From the NCBI GenBank assembly GCA_015075185.1, contig JABTUW010000003.1, positions 1 to 64,000 of the forward strand: DNA of 64,000 nt, read 5' to 3'. The position numbers were made by a program, and so were the translations under genes. The number at the start of each line of letters is the position of its first letter. The first letter of the stretch is position 1. The notes under the pieces are model-generated. The model ran no database searches and had not been told where the DNA came from. It worked only from the letters and a program-made list of their open reading frames with translations. The stretch comes from Anaerolineales bacterium (GTDB lineage: Bacteria > Chloroflexota > Anaerolineae > 4572-78 > J111). Positions 8,482-16,678 of this stretch are shown piece after piece.

Positions 8482-9534
8482 TTACTGCGCATCGCGGGCG
8501 CAGCGGAAGCCGATGTCGTCGTTGGCACTGGTGGCTGGAGGGCCGGCGTTGCGGTTGTAGGTCGTCACTAATTCACCGTCTTCGCCGTCAAACCAACCAC
8601 CTCCCCGGTTGACCTTGTTTTCGCTGCCAAAGAAGGGGTCAGCATCGGCGGCGGCGCCGGGATAAGCCACAAAGTCATCCGCCGTCCACTCGCGGACATT
8701 ACCGGCCATATCTTCTACTCCGTAGGGGCTGGCTCCCCCACCGAAGCTGCCGACGGCAGTGGTGCCACGGATGCCGCCTTCGTAGAAGTTGCCGTTCTCA
8801 GCCACAAAATCATTGCCCCAGGGAAAAGTCCGGCCATCCTCGCCACGCGCCGCTTTTTCCCATTCGGCTTCGGTGGGCAGCCGCTTGCCGGCCCACTCGC
8901 AGTAAGCAGCGGCATCATCCCAGGTAACATACACCACGGGATGGTTGCCCTTGCCTTCGGCCACATCCTTCCAGTTTTTGCTGCTGTTCTGTTCGGCGTA
9001 GGTTTGGTAGCCGGTTTCCTCGACAAAGCGGGCAAATTCCTCGTTGGTCACTTCAAAGCGGTCAATTTCATAGGCCGGGACATCCACCTGGTGGGCCGGG
9101 CCATTCTTGGGCTTGCTGCCATCCTGGCCCATGGTAAAGGGTCCTGCCGCGATGAGGACCATATCTTCGGGGATTGACACTTCAGCCGGTTCGGCGGTTG
9201 CCTCGACAGTCGCTTCGGCTGTCGCTTCAGCCGTGGCTTCGGCTGTCCCTTCGGTCGTGGCTTCGGCTTGAGCTTCAGTTGTGGCCGCTTCGGTAGGGGC
9301 TTCGGTAGGGGCTTCGGTCGGCGCTTTAGTTGGCACAGTTCTAGGTGTCGGCGTCGGCGGCGCTGGTCTGGGCGTCGGCGTCGCCAAGACCACCGGGGTC
9401 GGGGTGTTGGCCGGTCCGGCGGCAGTAGCCCCACCCTGAGCGCCGCCTTCAGTACCGCCGGCCTGGGGCGGCGGTCCGCAGGCAGTCAGAAAGGCGGCCA
9501 AAAGTAAGGTTACAATAATAAGCAACTTTTTCAT
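8482..9534 (-). CDS. Lipoprotein with formylglycine-generating-enzyme-like (FGE/sulfatase-modifying factor) domain
   Basis: 350 residues from the ATG at 9534, chosen because GGAGGAG lies 6 bases upstream and the signal peptide then begins at once (MKKLLIIVTLLLAAFLTAC; lipobox Cys19). A linker of repeated TEA/AEA units spans roughly residues 55-125. The rest is an FGE-sulfatase fold: DMVLIAAGPFTMG, EIDRFEVTNEEFARFVEETG, HPVVYVTWDDAAAYCEWAGK, RLPTEAEWEKAARG, GNVREWTADD and a C-terminal IGFRCA. These modules include true FGEs but also many structural or ergothioneine-type relatives. I do not see the redox Cys pair of aerobic FGE, and no sulfatase gene is present. It is therefore more likely a surface domain than a sulfatase activator. 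It is followed by a strong terminator. Confidence 0.85.
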   Translation of the reverse strand: MKKLLIIVTLLLAAFLTACGPPPQAGGTEGGAQGGATAAGPANTPTPVVLATPTPRPAPPTPTPRTVPTKAPTEAPTEAPTEAATTEAQAEATTEGTAEATAEATAEATVEATAEPAEVSIPEDMVLIAAGPFTMGQDGSKPKNGPAHQVDVPAYEIDRFEVTNEEFARFVEETGYQTYAEQNSSKNWKDVAEGKGNHPVVYVTWDDAAAYCEWAGKRLPTEAEWEKAARGEDGRTFPWGNDFVAENGNFYEGGIRGTTAVGSFGGGASPYGVEDMAGNVREWTADDFVAYPGAAADADPFFGSENKVNRGGGWFDGEDGELVTTYNRNAGPPATSANDDIGFRCARDAQ

Positions 9535-9642
9535 TCTTTCTCCTCCACAAGAGATTCTTTTATTGGTTATGTAACAAGTGCTGGCGTCAGAGTATAACAA
9601 AATATCAGGGTTTCAACAAACAATAGGGGTATGTTTTAGCTT

Positions 9643-10839
9643 CTATTTTTCCTGTAATTCTACGTATTCAGCCGAGATAAGTTTTCTCTCCTTCACCTGC
9701 ACCACCGGCACCGGTTTGAGCGGATTGTGCTGGCGACCAAAGCGGATCTGGCCGGTAACAGCGTCAAAACGGCCCTGCTCCAGCGTTTCGGCTACTTGCT
9801 TGACCTCCAACGTTCTTGCTTGCTCGATGGCTTCCATTAGAATGGCGGCGGCGTCATAGCCGAGGGCAGCCAGGGTATCGGGAGAGACGGCATAAGAGGC
9901 TTTGTAGGTGTCGGCAAAGGCTTGGGTTGCGGGGTGTTGCTCGTCCAAAAAGAAGTGGCGGGTGAAGTAACCACCCTCGACAGCCGCCAGGTCGAGTTCG
10001 GACGCGTCCCAGCTATCACTGCCCAGCAGGGTCAACTCCTTTGACTGGGGGAGCTGCTGCCACTGGGCAGCGAGCCGATTGACCACAGCAACGGGCGCGG
10101 GCAGGTAGATCATGTCGGCTCCGGCATCGGCGGCAGCTTGCAGGGCAGGGGTAAAATCTGTATCGGCGGGGGTATAGGTGGACTGATAAACGATCTTCCC
10201 GCCTTGAGCAATAAATTCGGTGGCGAAGGCATTGCCCAGAGTGGCGCTGTAGTCGTCGCCAGGATCAAAAAAAAGGGCCGCCCAGCCTTTCCCCAGAGTC
10301 TCAACCGCAAAACGAGCCGCCGCCTGGCCCTGGAACGGATAGACAAAACTGGCTCGAAAGACAGTAGCGCGAGTCTGACCCTGCCCATCTACCGTAACCA
10401 GGGGATGGGTGGCCGTAGGGGCCAGCAGCAGCGCCCCGTTCGCCTCCGCCACCTCGGCGGCGGCAATGGCTGCTTCGGAGCAAAGCGGGTCGATGATAGG
10501 TGAAAGCCGTCGGCAGTACCTGTTGGAGTGGCTTCTGCCGCGCCGCGTCAAAGTGCAGTCGGCGTCGTAAACGCTCCACTCGACGCGCCGGCCCACCACC
10601 CCGCCCCGGCTGTTCCACTCGTCAAAAGCCAGGATGCTGCCGTTGCGCAGCACCCGGCCAAAAGTCGCCAGTTCGCCCGAAGCGGGTGATAAAAGAGCCA
10701 CGCGCAGGCTGGGGCCGGTTGGGGGCAGCGGCAGCGGCGGCAATCTATTCCCTCCCGCTGCCCCAGAGAGATTACACTGCGGGATGAGCGCCAGCAGACT
10801 CAGGGTCAGCACCAGTCCCAGCACCCATTTTGTCATCAT
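9643..10839 (-). CDS. Branched-chain-amino-acid-type (Peripla_BP_6) binding lipoprotein with an internal compensated frameshift
   Basis: 398 residues from the ATG at 10839, with GGAGG just upstream; the ATG at 10836 is equally possible. A signal peptide ends LALIPQC, followed by a Pro-rich spacer. The type I periplasmic fold follows: VALLSPASGELATFGRVLRN, DEWNSRGGVVGRRVEWSVYD, PLCSEAAIAAAEVAEANGAL, LLGSDSWDASEL and LGYDAAAILMEAIEQA. Between ADC and IIDPLC the protein reads TLTRRGRSHSNRYCRRLSP, unlike the family. Shifting one base gives FDAARQKPLQQVLPTAF, which fits the family. A -1/+1 pair at about 10552 and 10502 therefore seems to have scrambled some 17 residues. No transporter genes are nearby. 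Confidence 0.83.
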   Translation of the reverse strand: MMTKWVLGLVLTLSLLALIPQCNLSGAAGGNRLPPLPLPPTGPSLRVALLSPASGELATFGRVLRNGSILAFDEWNSRGGVVGRRVEWSVYDADCTLTRRGRSHSNRYCRRLSPIIDPLCSEAAIAAAEVAEANGALLLAPTATHPLVTVDGQGQTRATVFRASFVYPFQGQAAARFAVETLGKGWAALFFDPGDDYSATLGNAFATEFIAQGGKIVYQSTYTPADTDFTPALQAAADAGADMIYLPAPVAVVNRLAAQWQQLPQSKELTLLGSDSWDASELDLAAVEGGYFTRHFFLDEQHPATQAFADTYKASYAVSPDTLAALGYDAAAILMEAIEQARTLEVKQVAETLEQGRFDAVTGQIRFGRQHNPLKPVPVVQVKERKLISAEYVELQEK

Positions 10840-10968
10840 TTTTCCTCCACCAGGGGGAGTATTATAACCTGCCTGGCCCACAGTCAACCAATTTGCTTGC
10901 CAATAAAATAGGCCGCGAGTATAATCTTTTTCTCAGAGTATCATTTTTAGAAAGGTTGGAGAAGTTCT

Positions 10969-11286
10969 GTGCCCGTTTCAAAAAAGAGAAAGCCCAAAAG
11001 AAGAAGCACCTCACCCGTCAGGACCAGTGCGGCCAATAGTTCGTCCACCCTAACGAGTAGAGCAGCGCCTAAAAAGAAGTTATCACGTCAGCAAATTATT
11101 ATTTATGTCATCAGTATCGTTATGATTCTGAGCCTGGCAATTAGCTACCTGGTTGGCAATAGCGGGCCTTCGACCGCCCCGGTGCCCACCTCCACTCCCG
11201 GCGCCGCCGAAACAGCAGCTCCGGCCAGTTCAGGCACAGCGGAGGCCCAGCCCTCCCCGACAACGGAACCTACCACGACTCAGTAA
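10969..11286 (+). CDS. Small single-pass membrane protein, basic N-terminus
   Basis: 105 residues starting at a GTG with GGAG about 7 bases upstream (GGTTGGAGAAGTTCTGTG). The N-terminus is very basic (PVSKKRKPKRRS). A transmembrane segment follows at about residues 43-63 (IIIYVISIVMILSLAISYLV), then a Ser/Thr/Pro/Ala-rich tail. This topology fits a cytoplasmic basic head with an extracytoplasmic low-complexity tail. I do not recognise a functional family. A terminator-like hairpin follows at 11367-11404. It is transcribed toward the adenylate kinase gene and is probably its own unit. Confidence 0.7.
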   Translation: MPVSKKRKPKRRSTSPVRTSAANSSSTLTSRAAPKKKLSRQQIIIYVISIVMILSLAISYLVGNSGPSTAPVPTSTPGAAETAAPASSGTAEAQPSPTTEPTTTQ

Positions 11287-11366
11287 TATTTCCCACCTCC
11301 GTGATTACCCTCCATTCAGGCTGTCCGCTTCAAGGAAGAAGAAAGTTTGAGCTTATGTAATTTACC

Positions 11367-11404
11367 AATCCGCCTTTAGCGCCCCAAATGCTACAGGCGG
11401 ATTT
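11367..11404 (+). terminator. Terminator-like hairpin
   Basis: AATCCGCCT (11367-11375) and AGGCGGATTT (11395-11404) form a 9-bp GC-rich stem with a 19-base loop and a short T tract. It stands 80 bases after the small membrane-protein gene and 70 bases before the adenylate kinase start. The long loop makes it weaker than a textbook terminator. Confidence 0.55.
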
Positions 11405-11474
11405 CATTTAGAGCATGGTTAAAGCCAGTTTTTCCAGGGGGAATACCAATTTAACCCAAAAAGGAGATTGTTGC

Positions 11475-12881
11475 ATGAATATCGTGCTCATCGGCCCCTC
11501 GGGCGCAGGCAAGGGCACCCAGGCGGAAAAGGTAGCGGCCAAATTTGGCCTGCGGCACATTGCCACCGGGGATCTGTTTAGAGAAGATCTTGAAAATCAA
11601 ACGGCTTTGGGGCTGCTAGCCAAAAAATATATGGATCAGGGCGAGTTGGTACCCGACGAAGTCGCCGATGCGATGGTTGAGGCCTTTCTGCGGCGGCTCG
11701 AGCCGAACCAGGGCGTCATCTTAGACGGTTTCCCCCGGACTCTCTACCAGGCCCAGGCGCTGGACGAATTATTGGTTGGGATGGACCGCACCCTTGACGC
11801 AGTCATTTATATCAAAGTTCCCGACGACCAGATTTTGAATGAGCGCACTCCGGGCCGCCTGACCTGCAAAAGCTGTCAGAGACCGTTTCACGAAAAATAT
11901 AATCCGTTCTCAAGCTGCCCCGAGCAGCGCTGCCACGGCGAGCATTTGTACCGGCGTGAGGATGATACCTTCACCCACACCCAGACCCGCCTAAAAATCT
12001 TCCATCGTGAAGTTGCGCCGGTGGTCGAATATTATCAAAAAACTGGCAAATTGGTCATCATTGATGGTCAAGGTTCAATTGATCAGGTCAACGACACCTT
12101 GACTGAAGCTATGGAAGCCCTGGCTAAACGGGAGGCGCTGCGGGCCTCCCGTGCCGACAGTATCGGTATCCAGGCGCTCCGTGAAGTCACCCCCGCTCTC
12201 ACGCGCGAAGAAGTTACCCACCACAGCTTAGATATTGTCCTATTGGGCGCACCTGGCTCTGGTAAAGGCACCCAGGCCCAGCAGATCTGCCAGCAACTCA
12301 AGTTGAGCCACGTTGCCACTGGCGACCTGTTCCGGGAGAATCTCAAAAATCAAACGGACCTGGGCAAGCTGGCCAAAACTTTTATGGATCGCGGCGAACT
12401 GGTCCCCGACAACGTGACCGAAGCCATGGTCCGCGAGCGGCTGGCCCGGCCCGATACCCAGCAGGGTTTTGTCCTCGATGGCTTTCCGCGCACTCTCTCT
12501 CAAGCCGAAGCCCTGACCGACATCCTGACCAAGTTGAACCGGCGGCTTGACGGGGTGATTTACTTCAAAGTGTCCGACGAAGAGATTGTCAGCCGCCTAT
12601 CCGGGCGCTTGATTTGCCGCGAGTGCCAGGTTCCTTTCCACAAAATTCATAACCCGTTCCAAAGCTGCCCCTATGGCAAGTGCAGCGGCGAGTACCTGTA
12701 TCAGCGTGACGACGACAAGGAAGAAACTATTCGCGCCCGGCTCAAAACTTTCCACCGCCAGACAGCGCCTTTGATTGATTACTATCGGCAGGCCGGTTTA
12801 TTAATCGAAATCAACGGTGAAGGGGAGTTGTGGGAGGTGACCGCTCGCGTGCTGACCGCCGCCCAGAGTTTGATCTCGTAG
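11475..12881 (+). CDS. Tandem-fused adenylate kinase (two complete Adk domains)
   Basis: 468 residues from the ATG at 11475, with AAGGAG 8 bases upstream. Two full adenylate kinase domains (about 1-220 and 252-468) are joined by an Ala/Arg-rich linker. Each keeps its P-loop (GPSGAGKGTQ; GAPGSGKGTQ), the AMP-binding ATGDLFRE, the DGFPRT signature and a zinc-type LID with C-x2-C-x13-C-x4-C. Adenylate kinase converts ATP + AMP to 2 ADP and is normally one ~215-residue domain. The halves have diverged (for example ERTPGRLTC against SRLSGRLIC), so the duplication is not recent. The stop is 2 bases before the next ATG. That gene is an AMP-producing ligase, so coupling of AMP recycling to fatty-acid activation is a reasonable inference. 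Confidence 0.92.
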   Translation: MNIVLIGPSGAGKGTQAEKVAAKFGLRHIATGDLFREDLENQTALGLLAKKYMDQGELVPDEVADAMVEAFLRRLEPNQGVILDGFPRTLYQAQALDELLVGMDRTLDAVIYIKVPDDQILNERTPGRLTCKSCQRPFHEKYNPFSSCPEQRCHGEHLYRREDDTFTHTQTRLKIFHREVAPVVEYYQKTGKLVIIDGQGSIDQVNDTLTEAMEALAKREALRASRADSIGIQALREVTPALTREEVTHHSLDIVLLGAPGSGKGTQAQQICQQLKLSHVATGDLFRENLKNQTDLGKLAKTFMDRGELVPDNVTEAMVRERLARPDTQQGFVLDGFPRTLSQAEALTDILTKLNRRLDGVIYFKVSDEEIVSRLSGRLICRECQVPFHKIHNPFQSCPYGKCSGEYLYQRDDDKEETIRARLKTFHRQTAPLIDYYRQAGLLIEINGEGELWEVTARVLTAAQSLIS

Positions 12882-12883
12882 TT

Positions 12884-15634
12884 ATGGAGTTTCTGTCCAC
12901 CCTCCAATCGCTCCTCCCTCAACTAAGCGCCCTGGGCGACAAAGAATGTATCCTGGAGATGCAAACTGAGGGCGTCAGCCGCTGGACTTGCGCCCAGGTC
13001 GCCGAGACAGCCCGCTGCTTGGCCGCTGGCTTGGTGGCGGCCGGCGTACGGCGGGGCGACTTTATACCGGTGCTGGCTCATAATCGCCCGGAGTGGATCA
13101 TCGCCGCGCTGGCTGTAATCAGCGCCGGAGCTGCCGTTTCTCCGCTTGACACCCAAATTAATGCCTCCACCCTGGAGCAGGTTTTACGCGACAGCGAGGC
13201 CCGCTTCATTTTTACCACCACTAATTACCTCAACCGGCTGCGCCAGTTGAACCTGGGGCTTGAGCTGCGCCCCATCCTGTTTGATGTCGAACCGGATGAC
13301 CCCCGCGGCTGGCGCGTTCTGCTGGTCGAGTCCGCCGCGCCGCTGCCGCAGGTCGAGCCGGATGAGCCGGCCGCGCTCTTCTACACCTCCGGCACTACCG
13401 GCGTGCCCAAAGGCGTCCCCTTGACCCACCGCAACCTGGCCTTTCAAATTGGGGCGCTGCGAGCCGCCAAGCTGCTGCGGGAAGATGACCGTATCCTGCT
13501 GCCGCTGCCGATGTATCACGTCTACCCTTTCACCATCGGCACGCTGACCCCGCTGGCCTTTGGCCTGCCGCTGGTGCTGCCCCAGGCCCTGACCGGCCCC
13601 CAGCTTATCCGCGCGCTGCGTGAGGGCGATGTGACCATCATCGTCGGCGTGCCCCGTATTTACCGGGCAGTCTATAACGGCCTCGAAAGCCAAATTGCCG
13701 GCCGGGGCAAGCTGGCCGCCTCTCTATTCCAGACGGCCTTGCAGGCCAGTATCTGGCTGCGCCGGAAGTTCGGCTGGCAGGTTGGCCAAACCCTCTTTCG
13801 CCCCTTGCGGGCCAGGTTGGGACCCAACCTGCGGCTGCTGGCCTCCGGCGGTTCGGCCCTGGACCCGGAGCTGGCCTGGAAGCTGGAAGGCTTTGGCTGG
13901 AATGTGGCTATCGGCTACGGCTTGACCGAAACATCGCCCATGCTGACCATGAATCTGCCCGCTGCCGGCCCCCCTAAACTTGCCAGCGTTGGCCCGCCGC
14001 TGCCCGGCCTAGAATTACGTCTTGAGCGTGCCACCCAAACGGAAGAGGTAATTTCCAACGGCGCTGGCGGCGCCACGCTCGCCGAAGGCGAAATCCAGGC
14101 GCGCGGCGTCAGCGTCTTCTCCGGCTACCGCAACCTGCCCGACCAGACCGCCCAGTCCTTTACTGCCGACGGCTGGTTTCGCACCGGCGATTTGGGCTAT
14201 CGCGATGCCGAAGGCTACTTCTACATCAGCGGGCGGGCCTCCACCTTGATTGTGCTGGAAGGCGGGAAAAAGATTCAGCCGGAGCCGTTGGAAGAAATCT
14301 ACCAGCAGCACGAATTTATCCGGGAAATTGGGATTCTCTACCTGGACAACCAGTTGGTCGCCATGATTGTACCCGAAATCGAGCCGATCAACCGGCTGCG
14401 CAACGGCGACATCGAGCAGGCCATCCGCGAGGCCGTCAGCGAGCGGGTGAAGGCGGTCGCCTCCTACCAGCGTATTACGGACTACGCCCTGACCGAGGAG
14501 CCGCTGCCCCGGACCAACCTGGGTAAAATTCGGCGGCACCTCCTGCCGTCGCTCTACACCCAGGCCAGGCAGGGCCTGGTGCAGAGCGACGCTGCTGCCA
14601 CCGGCCCTATGCCCATCGCCGATATGTCCGAAAAAGATCAGGCTCTGCTGGAACATGCGGCGGCACAGCAGGTGTGGGAGCTACTGGCCGGCCGCTACCC
14701 CGACAAACGCCTCAGCCCGGACACCAGCCCCCAACTGGACCTGGGTGTAGACTCGCTGGAGTGGCTGACCCTGACCCTGGAAGTGAGCGAGCGCACCGGG
14801 GTGGAACTGAGCGACGCGGCGATTGGCCGGATCAGCACCGTGCGCGACCTGCTCCAGGAAGTCTCCACCGCTGCGGAAAGTGAAGCCGCCTCATCGGCCA
14901 AGCTGGCCAACCCGGAGGCACTCCTCACCGAGGAGGAGAAAACATGGCTGACCCCGCCAGGTCCGCTGCTGCGGGCGCTGTGGGCCATTCTTTTCCCTAT
15001 CTATCGCCTGCTGGCGCGGTTGTTGTTCCGGGTCAACGCGTATGGGTTGGAGAATTTGCCTGCCAGCGGTAACTTTGTCCTGGCCCCCAACCACAGCAGT
15101 ATGCTCGACGCGCCCATGCTGGCCGCCGTGCTGCCGGATCGGCACCTGCGCCAGACCCACTGGGCCGGGGCCGCCGAAATCATGTTGAGCAATCCGCTGA
15201 TGCGCCTGGTCAGCCGCATGGCCGGAGTGCTGCCCATCGAACGTTTCGGGGGCGGGACCGGCATCAAGAATCTGGCGTTGGCTCTGGCGGTGCTGCAGCG
15301 AAGCCGGAATGTCGTCTGGTTTCCCGAAGGTCGCATTTCGATGACCGGGACGATACTCCCGTTCCGCGAGGGAATTGGCCTGGTGCTGGAGCAGTGCCCG
15401 GCGCCGGTGGTGCCGGTCTATATTCAGGGCACGCGCGAGGCGATGCCGCCAGAAGCAGCCTGGCCCAGGCCCGGCCAGGTGACGATCAGCTTTGGCCCCC
15501 CGTGCGATCCCCGCGAGTTGGCCCAACAGGGACAAGGCGATAATGCCCCCACCCGGATGGTCCAGGCGCTTCAGGAGCGAGTGGCTAGCCTAGCCCGGCA
15601 GCCAAACGGTGAGGTGGTCCTTTTTAAGGATTAA
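12884..15634 (+). CDS. Trifunctional AMP-binding ligase / acyl-carrier / PlsC-type acyltransferase
   Basis: 916 residues from the ATG at 12884, two bases after the adenylate kinase stop, so probably translationally coupled. Residues about 1-550 are an AMP-forming acyl-CoA/ACP synthetase: YTSGTTGVPKGVPLTHRN near 166, GYGLTETSP, and GWFRTGDLGY. Residues about 585-665 look like a phosphopantetheine carrier with LGVDSLEW; Ser623 is the expected attachment site. Residues about 690-900 are a PlsC/LPLAT domain with NHSSMLD (HX4D box, near 736) and FPEGRIS (near 814). Activation, tethering and transfer of an acyl chain to a lysolipid in one polypeptide is the natural reading. It recalls E. coli Aas but with a carrier domain and the order ligase-ACP-acyltransferase. 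The stop codon overlaps an inverted-repeat element. Confidence 0.88.
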   Translation: MEFLSTLQSLLPQLSALGDKECILEMQTEGVSRWTCAQVAETARCLAAGLVAAGVRRGDFIPVLAHNRPEWIIAALAVISAGAAVSPLDTQINASTLEQVLRDSEARFIFTTTNYLNRLRQLNLGLELRPILFDVEPDDPRGWRVLLVESAAPLPQVEPDEPAALFYTSGTTGVPKGVPLTHRNLAFQIGALRAAKLLREDDRILLPLPMYHVYPFTIGTLTPLAFGLPLVLPQALTGPQLIRALREGDVTIIVGVPRIYRAVYNGLESQIAGRGKLAASLFQTALQASIWLRRKFGWQVGQTLFRPLRARLGPNLRLLASGGSALDPELAWKLEGFGWNVAIGYGLTETSPMLTMNLPAAGPPKLASVGPPLPGLELRLERATQTEEVISNGAGGATLAEGEIQARGVSVFSGYRNLPDQTAQSFTADGWFRTGDLGYRDAEGYFYISGRASTLIVLEGGKKIQPEPLEEIYQQHEFIREIGILYLDNQLVAMIVPEIEPINRLRNGDIEQAIREAVSERVKAVASYQRITDYALTEEPLPRTNLGKIRRHLLPSLYTQARQGLVQSDAAATGPMPIADMSEKDQALLEHAAAQQVWELLAGRYPDKRLSPDTSPQLDLGVDSLEWLTLTLEVSERTGVELSDAAIGRISTVRDLLQEVSTAAESEAASSAKLANPEALLTEEEKTWLTPPGPLLRALWAILFPIYRLLARLLFRVNAYGLENLPASGNFVLAPNHSSMLDAPMLAAVLPDRHLRQTHWAGAAEIMLSNPLMRLVSRMAGVLPIERFGGGTGIKNLALALAVLQRSRNVVWFPEGRISMTGTILPFREGIGLVLEQCPAPVVPVYIQGTREAMPPEAAWPRPGQVTISFGPPCDPRELAQQGQGDNAPTRMVQALQERVASLARQPNGEVVLFKD

Positions 15635-15719
15635 GGTGACAGGCACTTATTGGACTACTAATTGGACTTATTTGAACAAAACCTGCCTATATTTAGTGTT
15701 TAAAAGTGCCTGTCACCTT
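15633..15719. repeat. Inverted-repeat element with perfect 16-bp arms (GTGACAGGCACT type)
   Basis: AAGGTGACAGGCACTT (15633-15648) and its exact reverse complement AAGTGCCTGTCACCTT (15704-15719) flank 55 AT-rich bases. The left arm includes the last two bases of the ligase gene's TAA stop, and the right arm is followed by GTTTTT. The GGTGCCTGTCACC-like core resembles REP-type palindromes mobilised by TnpA_REP/RAYT transposases in other bacteria. No transposase is present here. It could act as a terminator as well. Confidence 0.75.
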
Positions 15720-15748
15720 GTTTTTCTTTAACCAGGAAAGGAATAACC

Positions 15749-16657
15749 ATGAGCGACAGTCCTAAATCTCAAAGCTGGCGCAGCCAGCGTAATCTGGTCC
15801 CCCTGCCCTACCGCCGGGTGAGTGTTCAACCTTACTCTGGGCCTATGACGGCCGAGGCCATCGAAGCTCTCCTGCTGGAGCGCGAAGCTTACCGCCGGAC
15901 CGACTTCATCGTCCTGAAAGGCAAAAATAAAGAGACGGCAGTGGTAGGCATTACCCGCGCCGAAGCTGAGCCACTCTTTTCCTGCATCACTTCCGTCGAA
16001 GTGCTGGCTCTGCCGGATACGTGTGTGTACGTGGAGCGGCCCATGGTGGACCCGGCAAACCGCTCCGCCCTGGCCGGGGTCGCTCACGAATTGGGCCTGG
16101 GGCCGGAGCATACGCTGGTCGTCGAGGGTATGTATGATCACGTCAACTTCATTCACCATCCCGACCCGCTGGTAGTGCGGGTGGTCGAAGTAGCGCCGCC
16201 GGAGCCGCCCAAACTGTACGGCCTGGCTCGCCACGTCCTCAGCTATGCTGATTTACCTCCCATCCGGCTGGAATTAGAACGCATCGAGGTGGCCGATTTA
16301 GCCCGCAGCGTCCAGCCTGAAGCCTACTTGGTACCCTGCCGCTCCGGTGGCCTCGACAACCTGCCCGCGCCGGTCAGCTTTCTGGATGAACGGCCGGAAC
16401 GCCAGAATTGGACGATGATTGGCTGTGAGCGCAGTTTGCAGTTCCATCGCCACTTTTACGGCGACGAGCCGTCCCGGGTGGAGATGTGCCCGCGTAAGAT
16501 AGCCGGCACCCGAACGGAGCCGACCCTGCTCAAATGTTGTCTGTTGGAGTACCATGTTGAGCAAGATGGCCCTATCGCCGTGGTCCCGTGGGGCGCAGAC
16601 CTGGCGATGGTGGAATCTGCGCTGCGTACATTAGCCGCCGAGGTCGAGTATGCCTGA
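15749..16657 (+). CDS. Conserved-looking protein of unknown function (302 residues)
   Basis: The ATG at 15749 has AGGAAAGGA 6-14 bases upstream. This is a soluble protein with no signal peptide or transmembrane segment. Features include a mixed alpha/beta pattern, LVVEGMYDHVNFIHHPDPLV, a cysteine-containing C-terminal half (GCERSLQFHRHFYG, EMCPRKIAG, LKCCLLEYHVEQDG) and PIAVVPWGADLAMVESALR near the end. The Cys and His residues could bind a metal, but this is only a possibility. It may belong to a DUF such as DUF7714; I am not certain. It stands alone, between the inverted-repeat element and a convergent SDR gene 21 bases away. Confidence 0.7.
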   Translation: MSDSPKSQSWRSQRNLVPLPYRRVSVQPYSGPMTAEAIEALLLEREAYRRTDFIVLKGKNKETAVVGITRAEAEPLFSCITSVEVLALPDTCVYVERPMVDPANRSALAGVAHELGLGPEHTLVVEGMYDHVNFIHHPDPLVVRVVEVAPPEPPKLYGLARHVLSYADLPPIRLELERIEVADLARSVQPEAYLVPCRSGGLDNLPAPVSFLDERPERQNWTMIGCERSLQFHRHFYGDEPSRVEMCPRKIAGTRTEPTLLKCCLLEYHVEQDGPIAVVPWGADLAMVESALRTLAAEVEYA

Positions 16658-16678
16658 ACGAGCATTGGCATACCACCC

